A model generated the notes under the pieces. The model was given only the letters and a program-made list of their open reading frames with translations, was not told the DNA's origin and did not search any database. Below are positions 1 to 6,003 of a stretch of DNA of 6,003 nucleotides, piece after piece. Made by a program: the position numbers and the translations under genes. Positions within the stretch are counted from its first letter, which is position 1, and every line of letters begins with the position of its first letter. The DNA comes from Opitutus sp. GAS368 (lineage in GTDB: Bacteria; Verrucomicrobiota; Verrucomicrobiia; Opitutales; Opitutaceae), in contig CAMATV010000212.1 of the NCBI GenBank assembly GCA_945861235.1, positions 1 to 6,003 on the forward strand, written 5' to 3'.

Positions 1-300
1 CTTCGAGATGAGGCTGTCGTTGTCGGCGGAAGGCTCGGTTTTCCGCAGCGCTGATTTGGCCGGCGCTGTGGGGGTAGGAGGCGTGCCCACTGCGCGCGCG
101 ACTGCGGGCGCAGGCTCGGCACGCGCCGTACGATATTTGGCAAATAACGCATCCAACTGGGCTAATTCACTGGGCGACAGCTTGGCGAGACCGGCCGAGG
201 CAAACTCGTCTGCGCTCACGCTGCGTGAAAATGGTTCTGCCCCTTGCGCCAGCAGCACTGCCATCGCCCAAACTCCGATTGCCAAGGCTGATTTTTTCAT
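1..300 (-). CDS. Small exported protein of unknown function, 5' part only
   Basis: The minus-strand frame starts at the ATG at 300-298 and stays open for exactly 100 codons to the window edge, so the C-terminus is missing. Residues 1 to about 20 (MKKSALAIGVWAMAVLLAQG) form a classical signal peptide: two lysines, a hydrophobic core, and a likely cut near AQG/AEP. The mature part has a short predicted amphipathic stretch at about residues 33-50 (AGLAKLSPSELAQLDALFA), then KYRTARAEPAP and a Pro/Ala/Thr-rich segment that looks like a flexible linker to a missing C-terminal part. This start is chosen because upstream codons in frame show no signal-like sequence. No clear Shine-Dalgarno sequence precedes the ATG. 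The gene lies 80 bases downstream of the S9 peptidase stop, on the same strand and with no terminator between, so co-transcription is likely. I do not recognise a named family; the SPxELxxLDxL pattern resembles short helical motifs in exported proteins of Opitutaceae-like bacteria, from memory only. Gene reality is fairly sure; function is unknown. Confidence 0.72.
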   Translation of the reverse strand, partial: MKKSALAIGVWAMAVLLAQGAEPFSRSVSADEFASAGLAKLSPSELAQLDALFAKYRTARAEPAPAVARAVGTPPTPTAPAKSALRKTEPSADNDSLISK

Positions 301-380
301 GGCGGGATCTCGCGCCGTGATCGGGCCGGGCGGCAATGATATTTCCCGGAAGACCCGAGCCACCCAAGCCGGGCAACCCG

Positions 381-2483
381 TCACTCCGTCTTCTTCGCCG
401 ATGGCACCACGACGGCGGGGCCCACCTTCACGCGGCCCTCGGGCACGTTCATGTTTGTCTCCAGAAACGCTTCCACGCGGCGGAAATACTCGAGCTTGTT
501 TTCCAACTTTCGGAAGCCATGGCCCTCGTTTTCCGCGACCATGATTTCGTAGGTCTTGCCGTGCTGCTTCAGTCGCGACTCGAGCATTTGCCATTGGTCG
601 AACTGCACGCGGGGGTCGTTCTTACCATAGGCCGAGAAGAGCGGCGAGCGAATGTTCTGCACGTGCGCCACAGGGTTGGTGGCCCGGATGATGTCGGCTT
701 CTTTCACCGGATCGACATTGCGGATGGCGAGGCTTTCCCGGATGACGCGCGGTCCGACAAAACTCCGTGGGATGCCCCGGCTCTCGATATCGGCCACGCC
801 CACATAGTTGACGCCGCACGCGTAGAGTTCGGGCGTGAACGTGAGGCCGGCGAGGACCGCGTAGCCGCCATAACTAGCACCGTAGATGCCTACGCGCGCG
901 GGATCGGCGAGGCCTTGCTCGATGCACCACTTTACGCCGTCGGTCAGATCGTCCTGCATTTTGCGGCCGTAGCCCTTGTAGCCGCCGAGTTGGAATTCGA
1001 GGCCGTAGCCGCCGCTGCCGCGGTAGTTGATCTGCAATACCGCGTAACCCCGGCTCGCGAAGAACTGCACATCGTCGCTGTAGCCCCAGACGTCGCGTGG
1101 GCCGTAGGGGCCGCCGTGGGGCACGACCAGCATCGGCATTTTGGTCGTGGGCCGACCGATGGGGATCGTGAGATAGCCGGGGATTTCCCAGCCGTCGCGG
1201 GCCTTGAACCGGACCGGACGCATCTCAGACAGCACCTTCGGGTCGATGTCCTTGCGGGCGCGGCCAAGCTCGCTCAGCTCTTGTTTGGCGGCGTCGTAGA
1301 GGTAAAACGTGCCGGGATCGCGGTCGCTCGCGGCGCGCACGACCATCAGTGAACCATCGCTCGTCGTGCTGATAATACCATTCCGGGTGCCGCGGAGGGC
1401 CCCGTCGATGTCTTTGGCGAGTTTGGCCAGCTTGGGGTCGAGCCACTGCACTTCCGGATACTCATCGGTGTAGGCAACGCCGCCGAGTTCGCCGGCGGAG
1501 TTAAAAATCAAGCCGTCTGGCGCGGCGCGCGAGTTCAAGCCACCGGTCCGCAACACGTAGTTGGCGAGGCGGTCGCCCGGTTCGACGCGCGGATGAGTGA
1601 AGAGCACGGGGCCCCATTCGCCGGTCTCCGGATCGAGGGTCCGGATGGCGGACTTGTCGTGGTCCATGAAGGACTTCACGTAGAGCGTGCGGTTGTCCTT
1701 CGCAAAGACGCTCGGGCGCCAATGTTTCTCGACCGGGGAGGCTTCGCCTTGAATCAGCGAGAGGTCCTTGCTGAATTCGCCGAGGGTGCGCCATTCGCTT
1801 TTCGCGTCCTTGCGGTATTTCACGCGGATCGGCTCTTCGAGATCCGTGCAAATCGCGACGCGGAGCACGCCGTTGGCGTCGGCGATCCACGCGCGGGCGT
1901 TGATGTAGTTGCGCTCCTCGATCGTCTCCTTGCCGGTGCGGATGTTGACCTTGATCACGTCCGCGAGCCCTGAGCGGCCGCGACTGCGGTCCATGAGAAT
2001 GTGATCCGGATCTTTCGGCAGGAGGCTGATGAGGGACTTGGGCAGATCGCGCTCGCTGCCGGGGGCGCTCTCGTCACCGCGGCCATCGGCATCAGCTTCG
2101 ACCCGCTCGAGGGGATTGATCACGACAAAATTCCCCCCATCCGGATCGCACGCAAACAGCCCGAACTGCTCCCGGCCGGCGAATTGTTGGACGAAGAGCA
2201 GCCGATCCTTTTTGGCCCACACGTAGTTCACGACGTTCTCCTCCTTCATGTTCGTGAGCCAACGGACCTGCTTCGTCTCACGATCCTGGATCGCGAGGTT
2301 CATCCGCTTGTTTTTCGGGGCCAGCCACGTGAGGTAGCGACCGGTCGGCGAGATTTTCACGGTCTGCATGTCCGGATCGGCGAACATCGTCTCCGGACGG
2401 GTGGGCGGCGGGGGTTGGGCGTGGGCACAGGTGACGAACAAGCCGACAATCACTGCAAGCAGGCGGGGCAACGTTGTTTTCAT
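381..2483 (-). CDS. Secreted S9-family serine peptidase (prolyl oligopeptidase / acylaminoacyl-peptidase type)
   Basis: This enzyme hydrolyses peptide bonds in short peptides, probably in the periplasm or outside the cell. The chosen start (ATG at 2483-2481) gives 700 residues and opens directly with a signal peptide, MKTTLPRLLAVIVGLFVTCAHA, then Q. An ATG six codons upstream (2501) would add MLIYHN before the signal and is less likely. Residues about 30-420 carry the repeated strand pattern of the S9 beta-propeller, which limits access to small substrates. The C-terminal alpha/beta-hydrolase domain (about 430-690) has HGGP at 456-459, NYRGSGGYG at 486-494 (oxyanion-hole region in this family), the nucleophile elbow GASYGG with Ser537, Asp623 in KNDPR and His655 in EGHGF. 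Triad order and spacing are as expected for an active member. Length is normal and there is no frameshift. It is divergent from the receptor gene at 2662 and probably heads an operon with the small exported gene. The exact subtype (dipeptidyl, acylaminoacyl or isopeptidase) cannot be fixed from sequence alone. Confidence 0.95.
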   Translation of the reverse strand: MKTTLPRLLAVIVGLFVTCAHAQPPPPTRPETMFADPDMQTVKISPTGRYLTWLAPKNKRMNLAIQDRETKQVRWLTNMKEENVVNYVWAKKDRLLFVQQFAGREQFGLFACDPDGGNFVVINPLERVEADADGRGDESAPGSERDLPKSLISLLPKDPDHILMDRSRGRSGLADVIKVNIRTGKETIEERNYINARAWIADANGVLRVAICTDLEEPIRVKYRKDAKSEWRTLGEFSKDLSLIQGEASPVEKHWRPSVFAKDNRTLYVKSFMDHDKSAIRTLDPETGEWGPVLFTHPRVEPGDRLANYVLRTGGLNSRAAPDGLIFNSAGELGGVAYTDEYPEVQWLDPKLAKLAKDIDGALRGTRNGIISTTSDGSLMVVRAASDRDPGTFYLYDAAKQELSELGRARKDIDPKVLSEMRPVRFKARDGWEIPGYLTIPIGRPTTKMPMLVVPHGGPYGPRDVWGYSDDVQFFASRGYAVLQINYRGSGGYGLEFQLGGYKGYGRKMQDDLTDGVKWCIEQGLADPARVGIYGASYGGYAVLAGLTFTPELYACGVNYVGVADIESRGIPRSFVGPRVIRESLAIRNVDPVKEADIIRATNPVAHVQNIRSPLFSAYGKNDPRVQFDQWQMLESRLKQHGKTYEIMVAENEGHGFRKLENKLEYFRRVEAFLETNMNVPEGRVKVGPAVVVPSAKKTE

Positions 2484-2661
2484 GTTGTGGTAAATGAGCA
2501 CTGAGGAGCGTTGCTTCGGAGAGTCAATTCCGGCTCAGCGGTTGCCTGAATTCAGATTTGCGTTACATTCGCGCGGCAAGTATGTCATTGGGGTTAAAAA
2601 ACCTGCCGGCACTTCCGTCGACAGTGACCCCCTAGAACACGTGCTCCTACAACCCAACACC
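2484..2661. promoter_or_regulatory. Divergent intergenic region between peptidase and receptor
   Basis: These 178 bases separate the minus-strand peptidase start from the plus-strand receptor start and must contain promoters for both. The region is richer in A/T than the genes beside it, including a GGTT-AAAA-AACC mini-hairpin at 2593-2604. That hairpin sits inside a longer CGGCA (2574-2578) / TGCCG (2604-2608) pairing that could fold in the receptor 5' leader. A near-palindrome GAACACGTGCTC (2635-2646, five of six pairs) lies just before the receptor start and could be an operator, but it has no second copy here. An open frame upstream of 2662 (from 2494) has no signal peptide or family features and is treated as non-coding. 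I could not identify a convincing promoter for the minus-strand peptidase. Confidence 0.55.
2542..2569 (+). promoter_or_regulatory. Possible sigma70-type promoter for the TonB-dependent receptor
   Basis: TTGCCT (2542-2547) and TACATT (2564-2569) are separated by 16 bases and each match four of six consensus positions. Transcription would begin near 2576 and leave a leader of about 86 bases. This is a match by eye to a degenerate consensus derived from other phyla, so it is only a candidate. Confidence 0.25.
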
Positions 2662-5640
2662 ATGAACACACCGCACCCGACGGCCGCGCTTGCGGCAGCC
2701 CGTTTCGGTCTTTCCTTCCTACTCTGCGTCGGCGTTCTCGCCGCGCAGGAAGTGAAGAAGACTGATGATAAGAAAAAAACCGACGAAACCCAGAAGCTCG
2801 AAAAATTCGAAGTCACGGGTTCGCGTATTGCCGCTGTGGACCTCGAAGGTCCCTCCCCAGTCAAGATCATCACCCGCGCCGACATCGAGTCGAGCGGTCG
2901 CACCAATCTCACGGAGCTCCTGCGCGACCTCCCCGAGTCCAGCTCCATCGGCATCAACGAGGGCGGCACCACCGCCGCGGTTCGTGGCTCGACTGCGCTC
3001 AGTCTGCGCAATCTCGGCGCGAACAACACGCTCGTGATCGTGAATGGCCGCCGCACCGTGCTGACCGGCAATCCCTCCGGTGGCACCACGTTTGTCGACC
3101 TGAACCGTTTCCCGGTGGCCATGGTCGAGCGCGTCGAAGTGCTGAAGGACGGCGCCTCCGCCGTCTACGGCGCCGACGCCACCGCAGGTGTGGTGAACAT
3201 CATTCTGCGCAAAGATTTCAACGGCGCGGAAGTCACGACCTCTTACGGCAATTCGTTCAAAACCGACGTCGCCGAAAAGAATTACTCGCTCTTCGCCGGG
3301 GCTGCCTCGGGCAAAGGCAGCGCGACGGTCGGGGTGACCTATTTTGACCGGGCGGCTCTGACCGCCAAGGACACCACCTTCTCCAACAATGCCGATCTGA
3401 CCGCGCGCTATCTCTCCAAGGACGCGAAATACGGTGATCCGGCGGTGATTCCTGTTGGATATTTCGATCAACGCTCCGGGACCGGTCCGCAAGCCCGCAT
3501 TGCTCTCGCCGGTCTCGCATCTGGCCAGATCAATGGGCAGAACGGGGTCAATATCGCCGGACTCGCGGCCGGTGCGGTGATCACGCGCTTGCCCGGCACA
3601 GGCGGTGCAGTCGCCGGCACGCTCGCTTCGGCGACGCCGAACTTCACTAGCGCTCCTCGGAACCCGACCAACGGTCAATTCAACGCTGCGGCCGCCGCCA
3701 CGTTTGAGGCGCAGCGACTGACGTCCGGTGTCACGACGCCGTCCAACCTCTACAATTTCCAAGACTTCGTCTGGCTCACGCCGGAAACCAAGCGCCTCGG
3801 GCTCAATTCCACGTTCAGTTATGATCTGACGAAGAACATCAATCTCTATACGGCGCTGTCCTACCAACAAAACAAGTCGCATATTGAGCTGGCCCCGTCG
3901 CCCATTTCGACAGCATCGGACAACGGTATCCTCGTGCCCAAGACGAACTATTGGAATCCCTTCGGCGTCGATGTCTCCTTTGACTACCGTCCGGTGGATA
4001 TTGGAGCGCGCCAAGCGGACATCACCAACAATACCTACTCCATATTGCTCGGAGCCAAGGGCACCGTGCTGGACCGATTTGATTGGGATTTCGCTTATCT
4101 CTACGGCAACGACGAGGCGACCGATGTCACCACCAATGCCATCAGTGAAAGTCGCCTCCGCGCCTCGCTGGCCAAAAACACCCCGGACGCGTTGAATATC
4201 TTTGGTGGCTCCGGCTACAAGGTGCCGCAGAGCACCCTCGACGACATCCGGGTGAAAACCCAAAAAGCCGGTAGTGCCTCGCTCGACCTCGCCGACCTCA
4301 AGGTGTCGGGTGACTTGTTTAATCTCCCCACCGGTGCCGTTGGCGGTGCGGTTTACACGGAATGGCGCAAGGAGAAGTTCAATGTCGCCAACGACGACAT
4401 CTCCGTAAAGTTGAACGATATCATTGGCCAAGTCCGCTTGTCCGATCCGACCCAGGCCCGTCGTACCGTCAAGTCGATCGCGGCTGAAGTGCGCGTGCCG
4501 CTGTTCAAACCCGACAGCGGCTTCCTCCGTCGCAAGGCCGACCTCAGCGTCGCCGCCCGCCACGAAACTTTTAGCGAAGGCTACAGCTCCGGGGTGAAAC
4601 CGTATTTTGGTCTCCGCTACCAGCCGATCAAGGACCTCGTCCTTCGCGGTTCGATGACCCGCGCTTTCCGCGCGCCGACACTGCCGCAGCTCTTCGGTGG
4701 CGAGTCCCAATCTCTGCCCAGCGGCCTGTCCGACCTCCGTCGCCCACAAGCGCTGACCGGCGACCCCTTCGATGGTTCGACTACGCAGCGTCTTGTCCGC
4801 CAAGGTGGCAATCCAGACCTTCTGCCCGAGACGGCCAAGATTTATAGCTACGGTTTTGTTTACGCTGTTCCCGTGAAGGCGCTCAAGGGCCTGTCGGTCG
4901 GCTCGCAATTCTTCCATATCGAACAGACGAACATCATCACCACGACCGGCACCGGCTACATCCGGCAAAACGAAGTCGGTGGCGGCACGGCCGATCTCGT
5001 GGTCCGCGATCCCGGCTCCGAGACCTTCACCAACCGCACGGCGAATCCGATCAACATTCTGTCCGGCCCCAACAATGCGACCACTCCGCTCGCCCCTGGC
5101 GCGACGATCACCGTCCCGGGTCGCATCGTCGCGATCTTGGATCGCGTCGTGAATCTGGCCTTCCAAAAGGTCGAGGGTTACGACTTCGATCTCACCTACG
5201 ACAAGCGCACGGTGAACTACGGCCGATTCGTGTCGCGCGCCGCAGTGTCCTACACGAAGTTTCGTGGATTCACGCGCACGATCAACCCCGCGCAGAATGC
5301 CGGGCGTGACGGCTTCCCTCGCTGGCGTGGTCAGGCCAACCTCGGCTGGAATCGCAAGGAGCACAACGCCTCGGTGGCCGTGAATTACATTCCTTCATAC
5401 GGCAGCTACCCGCTCGATGGCTTCGAGGTCGATCCCTACTACTCCGTCAGTGCGAACTACGGCTATGATTTCCCTGCCGGCCTGTTCCCGCTCTTGAACA
5501 ACACCCGAGTGACAGTCGGCATCGACAACGCACTGGGCAAAGAGCCTCCCCTCTACCGGAGCAGCGTTGGCTACGACCAATCCTTCATCGGTCGTCCGCA
5601 GGGTCGCTTCGTCTTCATCGCGCTGCGCAAGTCACTGTAA
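2662..5640 (+). CDS. TonB-dependent outer-membrane receptor, 992 residues
   Basis: This is an energised outer-membrane transporter: a 22-strand beta-barrel closed by an N-terminal plug that TonB pulls on to admit a substrate. The chosen ATG at 2662 begins a 28-residue signal peptide (core FGLSFLLCVGVLAA, then QEVKK). A more upstream ATG at 2494 would place 56 unrelated residues before it. Residues 29-45 are a Lys/Asp-rich linker. KLEKFEVTGSRI (45-56) is the likely TonB-box region. The plug covers about 60-185, with PSPVKIITRADI, SLRNLGANNTLVIVNGRR and the diagnostic VERVEVLKDGASAVYGADA at 155-173, followed by GVVNIILRK. The barrel fills about 190-992. Residues about 275-353 are Ala/Gly/Asn-rich and probably an extracellular loop. 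There is no STN signalling domain and no carboxypeptidase-like N-terminal domain, so this is a plain transporter rather than a sigma-factor transducer or SusC type. The protein ends in Leu, not the usual Phe or Trp. Substrate is unknown; the divergent S9 peptidase hints at peptides. No Shine-Dalgarno sequence is visible. Confidence 0.96.
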   Translation: MNTPHPTAALAAARFGLSFLLCVGVLAAQEVKKTDDKKKTDETQKLEKFEVTGSRIAAVDLEGPSPVKIITRADIESSGRTNLTELLRDLPESSSIGINEGGTTAAVRGSTALSLRNLGANNTLVIVNGRRTVLTGNPSGGTTFVDLNRFPVAMVERVEVLKDGASAVYGADATAGVVNIILRKDFNGAEVTTSYGNSFKTDVAEKNYSLFAGAASGKGSATVGVTYFDRAALTAKDTTFSNNADLTARYLSKDAKYGDPAVIPVGYFDQRSGTGPQARIALAGLASGQINGQNGVNIAGLAAGAVITRLPGTGGAVAGTLASATPNFTSAPRNPTNGQFNAAAAATFEAQRLTSGVTTPSNLYNFQDFVWLTPETKRLGLNSTFSYDLTKNINLYTALSYQQNKSHIELAPSPISTASDNGILVPKTNYWNPFGVDVSFDYRPVDIGARQADITNNTYSILLGAKGTVLDRFDWDFAYLYGNDEATDVTTNAISESRLRASLAKNTPDALNIFGGSGYKVPQSTLDDIRVKTQKAGSASLDLADLKVSGDLFNLPTGAVGGAVYTEWRKEKFNVANDDISVKLNDIIGQVRLSDPTQARRTVKSIAAEVRVPLFKPDSGFLRRKADLSVAARHETFSEGYSSGVKPYFGLRYQPIKDLVLRGSMTRAFRAPTLPQLFGGESQSLPSGLSDLRRPQALTGDPFDGSTTQRLVRQGGNPDLLPETAKIYSYGFVYAVPVKALKGLSVGSQFFHIEQTNIITTTGTGYIRQNEVGGGTADLVVRDPGSETFTNRTANPINILSGPNNATTPLAPGATITVPGRIVAILDRVVNLAFQKVEGYDFDLTYDKRTVNYGRFVSRAAVSYTKFRGFTRTINPAQNAGRDGFPRWRGQANLGWNRKEHNASVAVNYIPSYGSYPLDGFEVDPYYSVSANYGYDFPAGLFPLLNNTRVTVGIDNALGKEPPLYRSSVGYDQSFIGRPQGRFVFIALRKSL

Positions 5641-5675
5641 CGCGATCATTCTTCGGGACCCACTCCCGTTCCCCC

Positions 5676-5706
5676 AGGCGGCCGGATTTTTCCGGCCGCC
5701 TTTTTT
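5676..5706 (+). terminator. Intrinsic (Rho-independent) terminator after the receptor gene
   Basis: A perfect 11-bp stem (AGGCGGCCGGA at 5676-5686 with TCCGGCCGCCT at 5691-5701) encloses a TTTT loop, and a run of six T (5701-5706) follows at once. It starts 36 bases after the receptor stop codon. The opposite strand would end in a run of G, so it works in the plus direction only. It makes read-through into the second receptor gene unlikely. Confidence 0.93.
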
Positions 5707-5854
5707 GCGCCTGCGCCCAGCAGTCTACCGCAGATGTTTCCTCCCCGGTGGAATCGCCCTTGCCACGCGTCGGACGCGACTCTGGCATGGCAAGCGCTTA
5801 GCCACCTGAGACCACACCTTTGGCCGCTGGAAACCCATCGGCAGCCGACCACCT
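5707..5854 (+). promoter_or_regulatory. Leader / promoter region of the second receptor gene
   Basis: After the terminator there are 148 bases before the next start codon. As the upstream unit is terminated, the second receptor needs its own promoter here. A weak pair, TTGCCA (5760-5765) and TGGCAT (5783-5788), has 17-base spacing, but the -10 box matches only three of six positions. Open frames on both strands through this stretch show no protein-like features and are not called. Confidence 0.4.
5788..5804. promoter_or_regulatory. Candidate LacI-family-type operator
   Basis: TGGCAAGCGCTTAGCCA contains the perfect 8-base palindrome AAGCGCTT (5792-5799), flanked by TGGC and GCCA arms that pair if one A (5800) is bulged. 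A central CG within AAnCGnTT is the hallmark of LacI/GalR-family operators. It lies just after the weak TTGCCA/TGGCAT promoter candidate and about 50 bases before the second receptor start, where a repressor could block initiation. No regulator gene is in the window, and no copy lies upstream of the first receptor, so this stays a candidate. Confidence 0.3.
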
Positions 5855-6003
5855 ATGAACGACACACGTATTCCCACCGCCTTGGCGGCCCTTCGCCTCG
5901 GATTCCTCGCCGCACTTTCGCTCGGTGTTCTCACCGCTCAGGAAGTCAAGAAGCCTGATGAAACGAAGCCTGTCGATCCTGCCGCCGCGACCCAGAAACT
6001 CGA
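5855..6003 (+). CDS. Second TonB-dependent receptor, N-terminal fragment (paralogue of the first)
   Basis: From the ATG at 5855 the frame is open to the right edge: 49 codons plus two bases. Residues 1-28 are a signal peptide (core RLGFLAALSLGVLTA), cut before QEVKK, exactly as in the receptor encoded at 2662. Aligned without gaps over the first 33 residues, 18 are identical. At DNA level 5924-5961 matches 2731-2768 at 33 of 38 bases. The mature start is a Lys/Asp/Pro linker ending in ATQKL, which matches TQKLEKFEVTGS just before the plug in the first receptor, so the next residues outside the window should be a FEVTG-like box and a plug domain. The plug and barrel are not visible, so the call rests on this homology alone. 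The gene is downstream of a terminator and likely has its own promoter. No Shine-Dalgarno sequence is seen before the ATG. Confidence 0.85.
   Translation, partial: MNDTRIPTALAALRLGFLAALSLGVLTAQEVKKPDETKPVDPAAATQKL

Noticed and set aside
370..380. CGGGCAACCCG hairpin directly after the peptidase stop
   Set aside because: The stem is only four base pairs and no T run follows on the minus strand, so it is not a terminator.
8..544. A 178-residue plus-strand open frame at the left edge
   Set aside because: It overlaps two minus-strand genes and their intergenic gap, and its Ser/Arg/Pro/Gly-rich translation is typical of a shadow frame.
336..1352. A 338-residue plus-strand open frame opposite the peptidase
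   Set aside because: It is also in codon register with the sense gene and covers the catalytic domain. The protein is low-complexity Val/Ala/His/Asp without family features.
2719..5364. An 881-residue open frame antisense to the TonB-dependent receptor
   Set aside because: It is in exact codon register with the receptor, so it stays open simply because the receptor avoids TTA, CTA and TCA codons, as expected in a GC-rich genome. Its translation shows no domain, signal or motif, while the sense frame is a textbook receptor.
5783..5798. Sigma54-like TGGCAT-N-GC element before the second receptor
   Set aside because: The GG and GC doublets have the right 10-base spacing, but the TTGC half is degenerate (GCGC) and the bases are better explained by the AAGCGCTT palindrome.
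5734..5958. A 74-residue plus-strand open frame over the second receptor's start
   Set aside because: It lies in a different frame from the signal-peptide-encoding reading at 5855 and its His/Arg/Pro-rich translation has no recognisable feature.

Overview
The window reads as a chromosomal segment of a GC-rich Gram-negative bacterium. The best guess is Verrucomicrobiota of the Opitutus type. The pointers are the TonB-dependent receptor N-terminus (a short charged linker, then KLEKFEVTGSRI), several exported proteins in a row, and start codons that lack Shine-Dalgarno sequences. The outer-membrane receptors show that the cell has an outer membrane. The taxonomic call is inference from sequence style, not from a marker gene.

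Layout: (1) 1-300, minus strand: the first 100 codons of a small exported protein that runs off the left edge. (2) 381-2483, minus strand: a complete secreted serine peptidase of family S9 (prolyl oligopeptidase type), with signal peptide, beta-propeller and an intact Ser-Asp-His triad. (3) 2484-2661: a divergent intergenic region that must hold the promoters of genes 2 and 4. (4) 2662-5640, plus strand: a complete 992-residue TonB-dependent outer-membrane receptor. (5) 5676-5706: a strong intrinsic terminator. (6) 5707-5854: a leader region with an AAGCGCTT palindrome that looks like a LacI-family operator core. (7) 5855-6003, plus strand: the start of a second, paralogous TonB-dependent receptor, cut by the right edge.

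The genes fit a nutrient-scavenging locus. Exported S9 peptidases cut short or proline-containing peptides, and TonB-dependent receptors bring substrates across the outer membrane using the proton-motive force. A peptide or peptide-derived substrate is therefore reasonable but not proven. The minus-strand pair (peptidase, then small exported protein, 80 bases apart with no terminator between) is probably co-transcribed. The two receptors are separated by a terminator and so are probably independent transcription units. No RNA gene, CRISPR array, insertion sequence or integration site was recognised. Nothing here is clearly a new system; the main points to follow up are the receptor pair with its divergent peptidase and the candidate operator.
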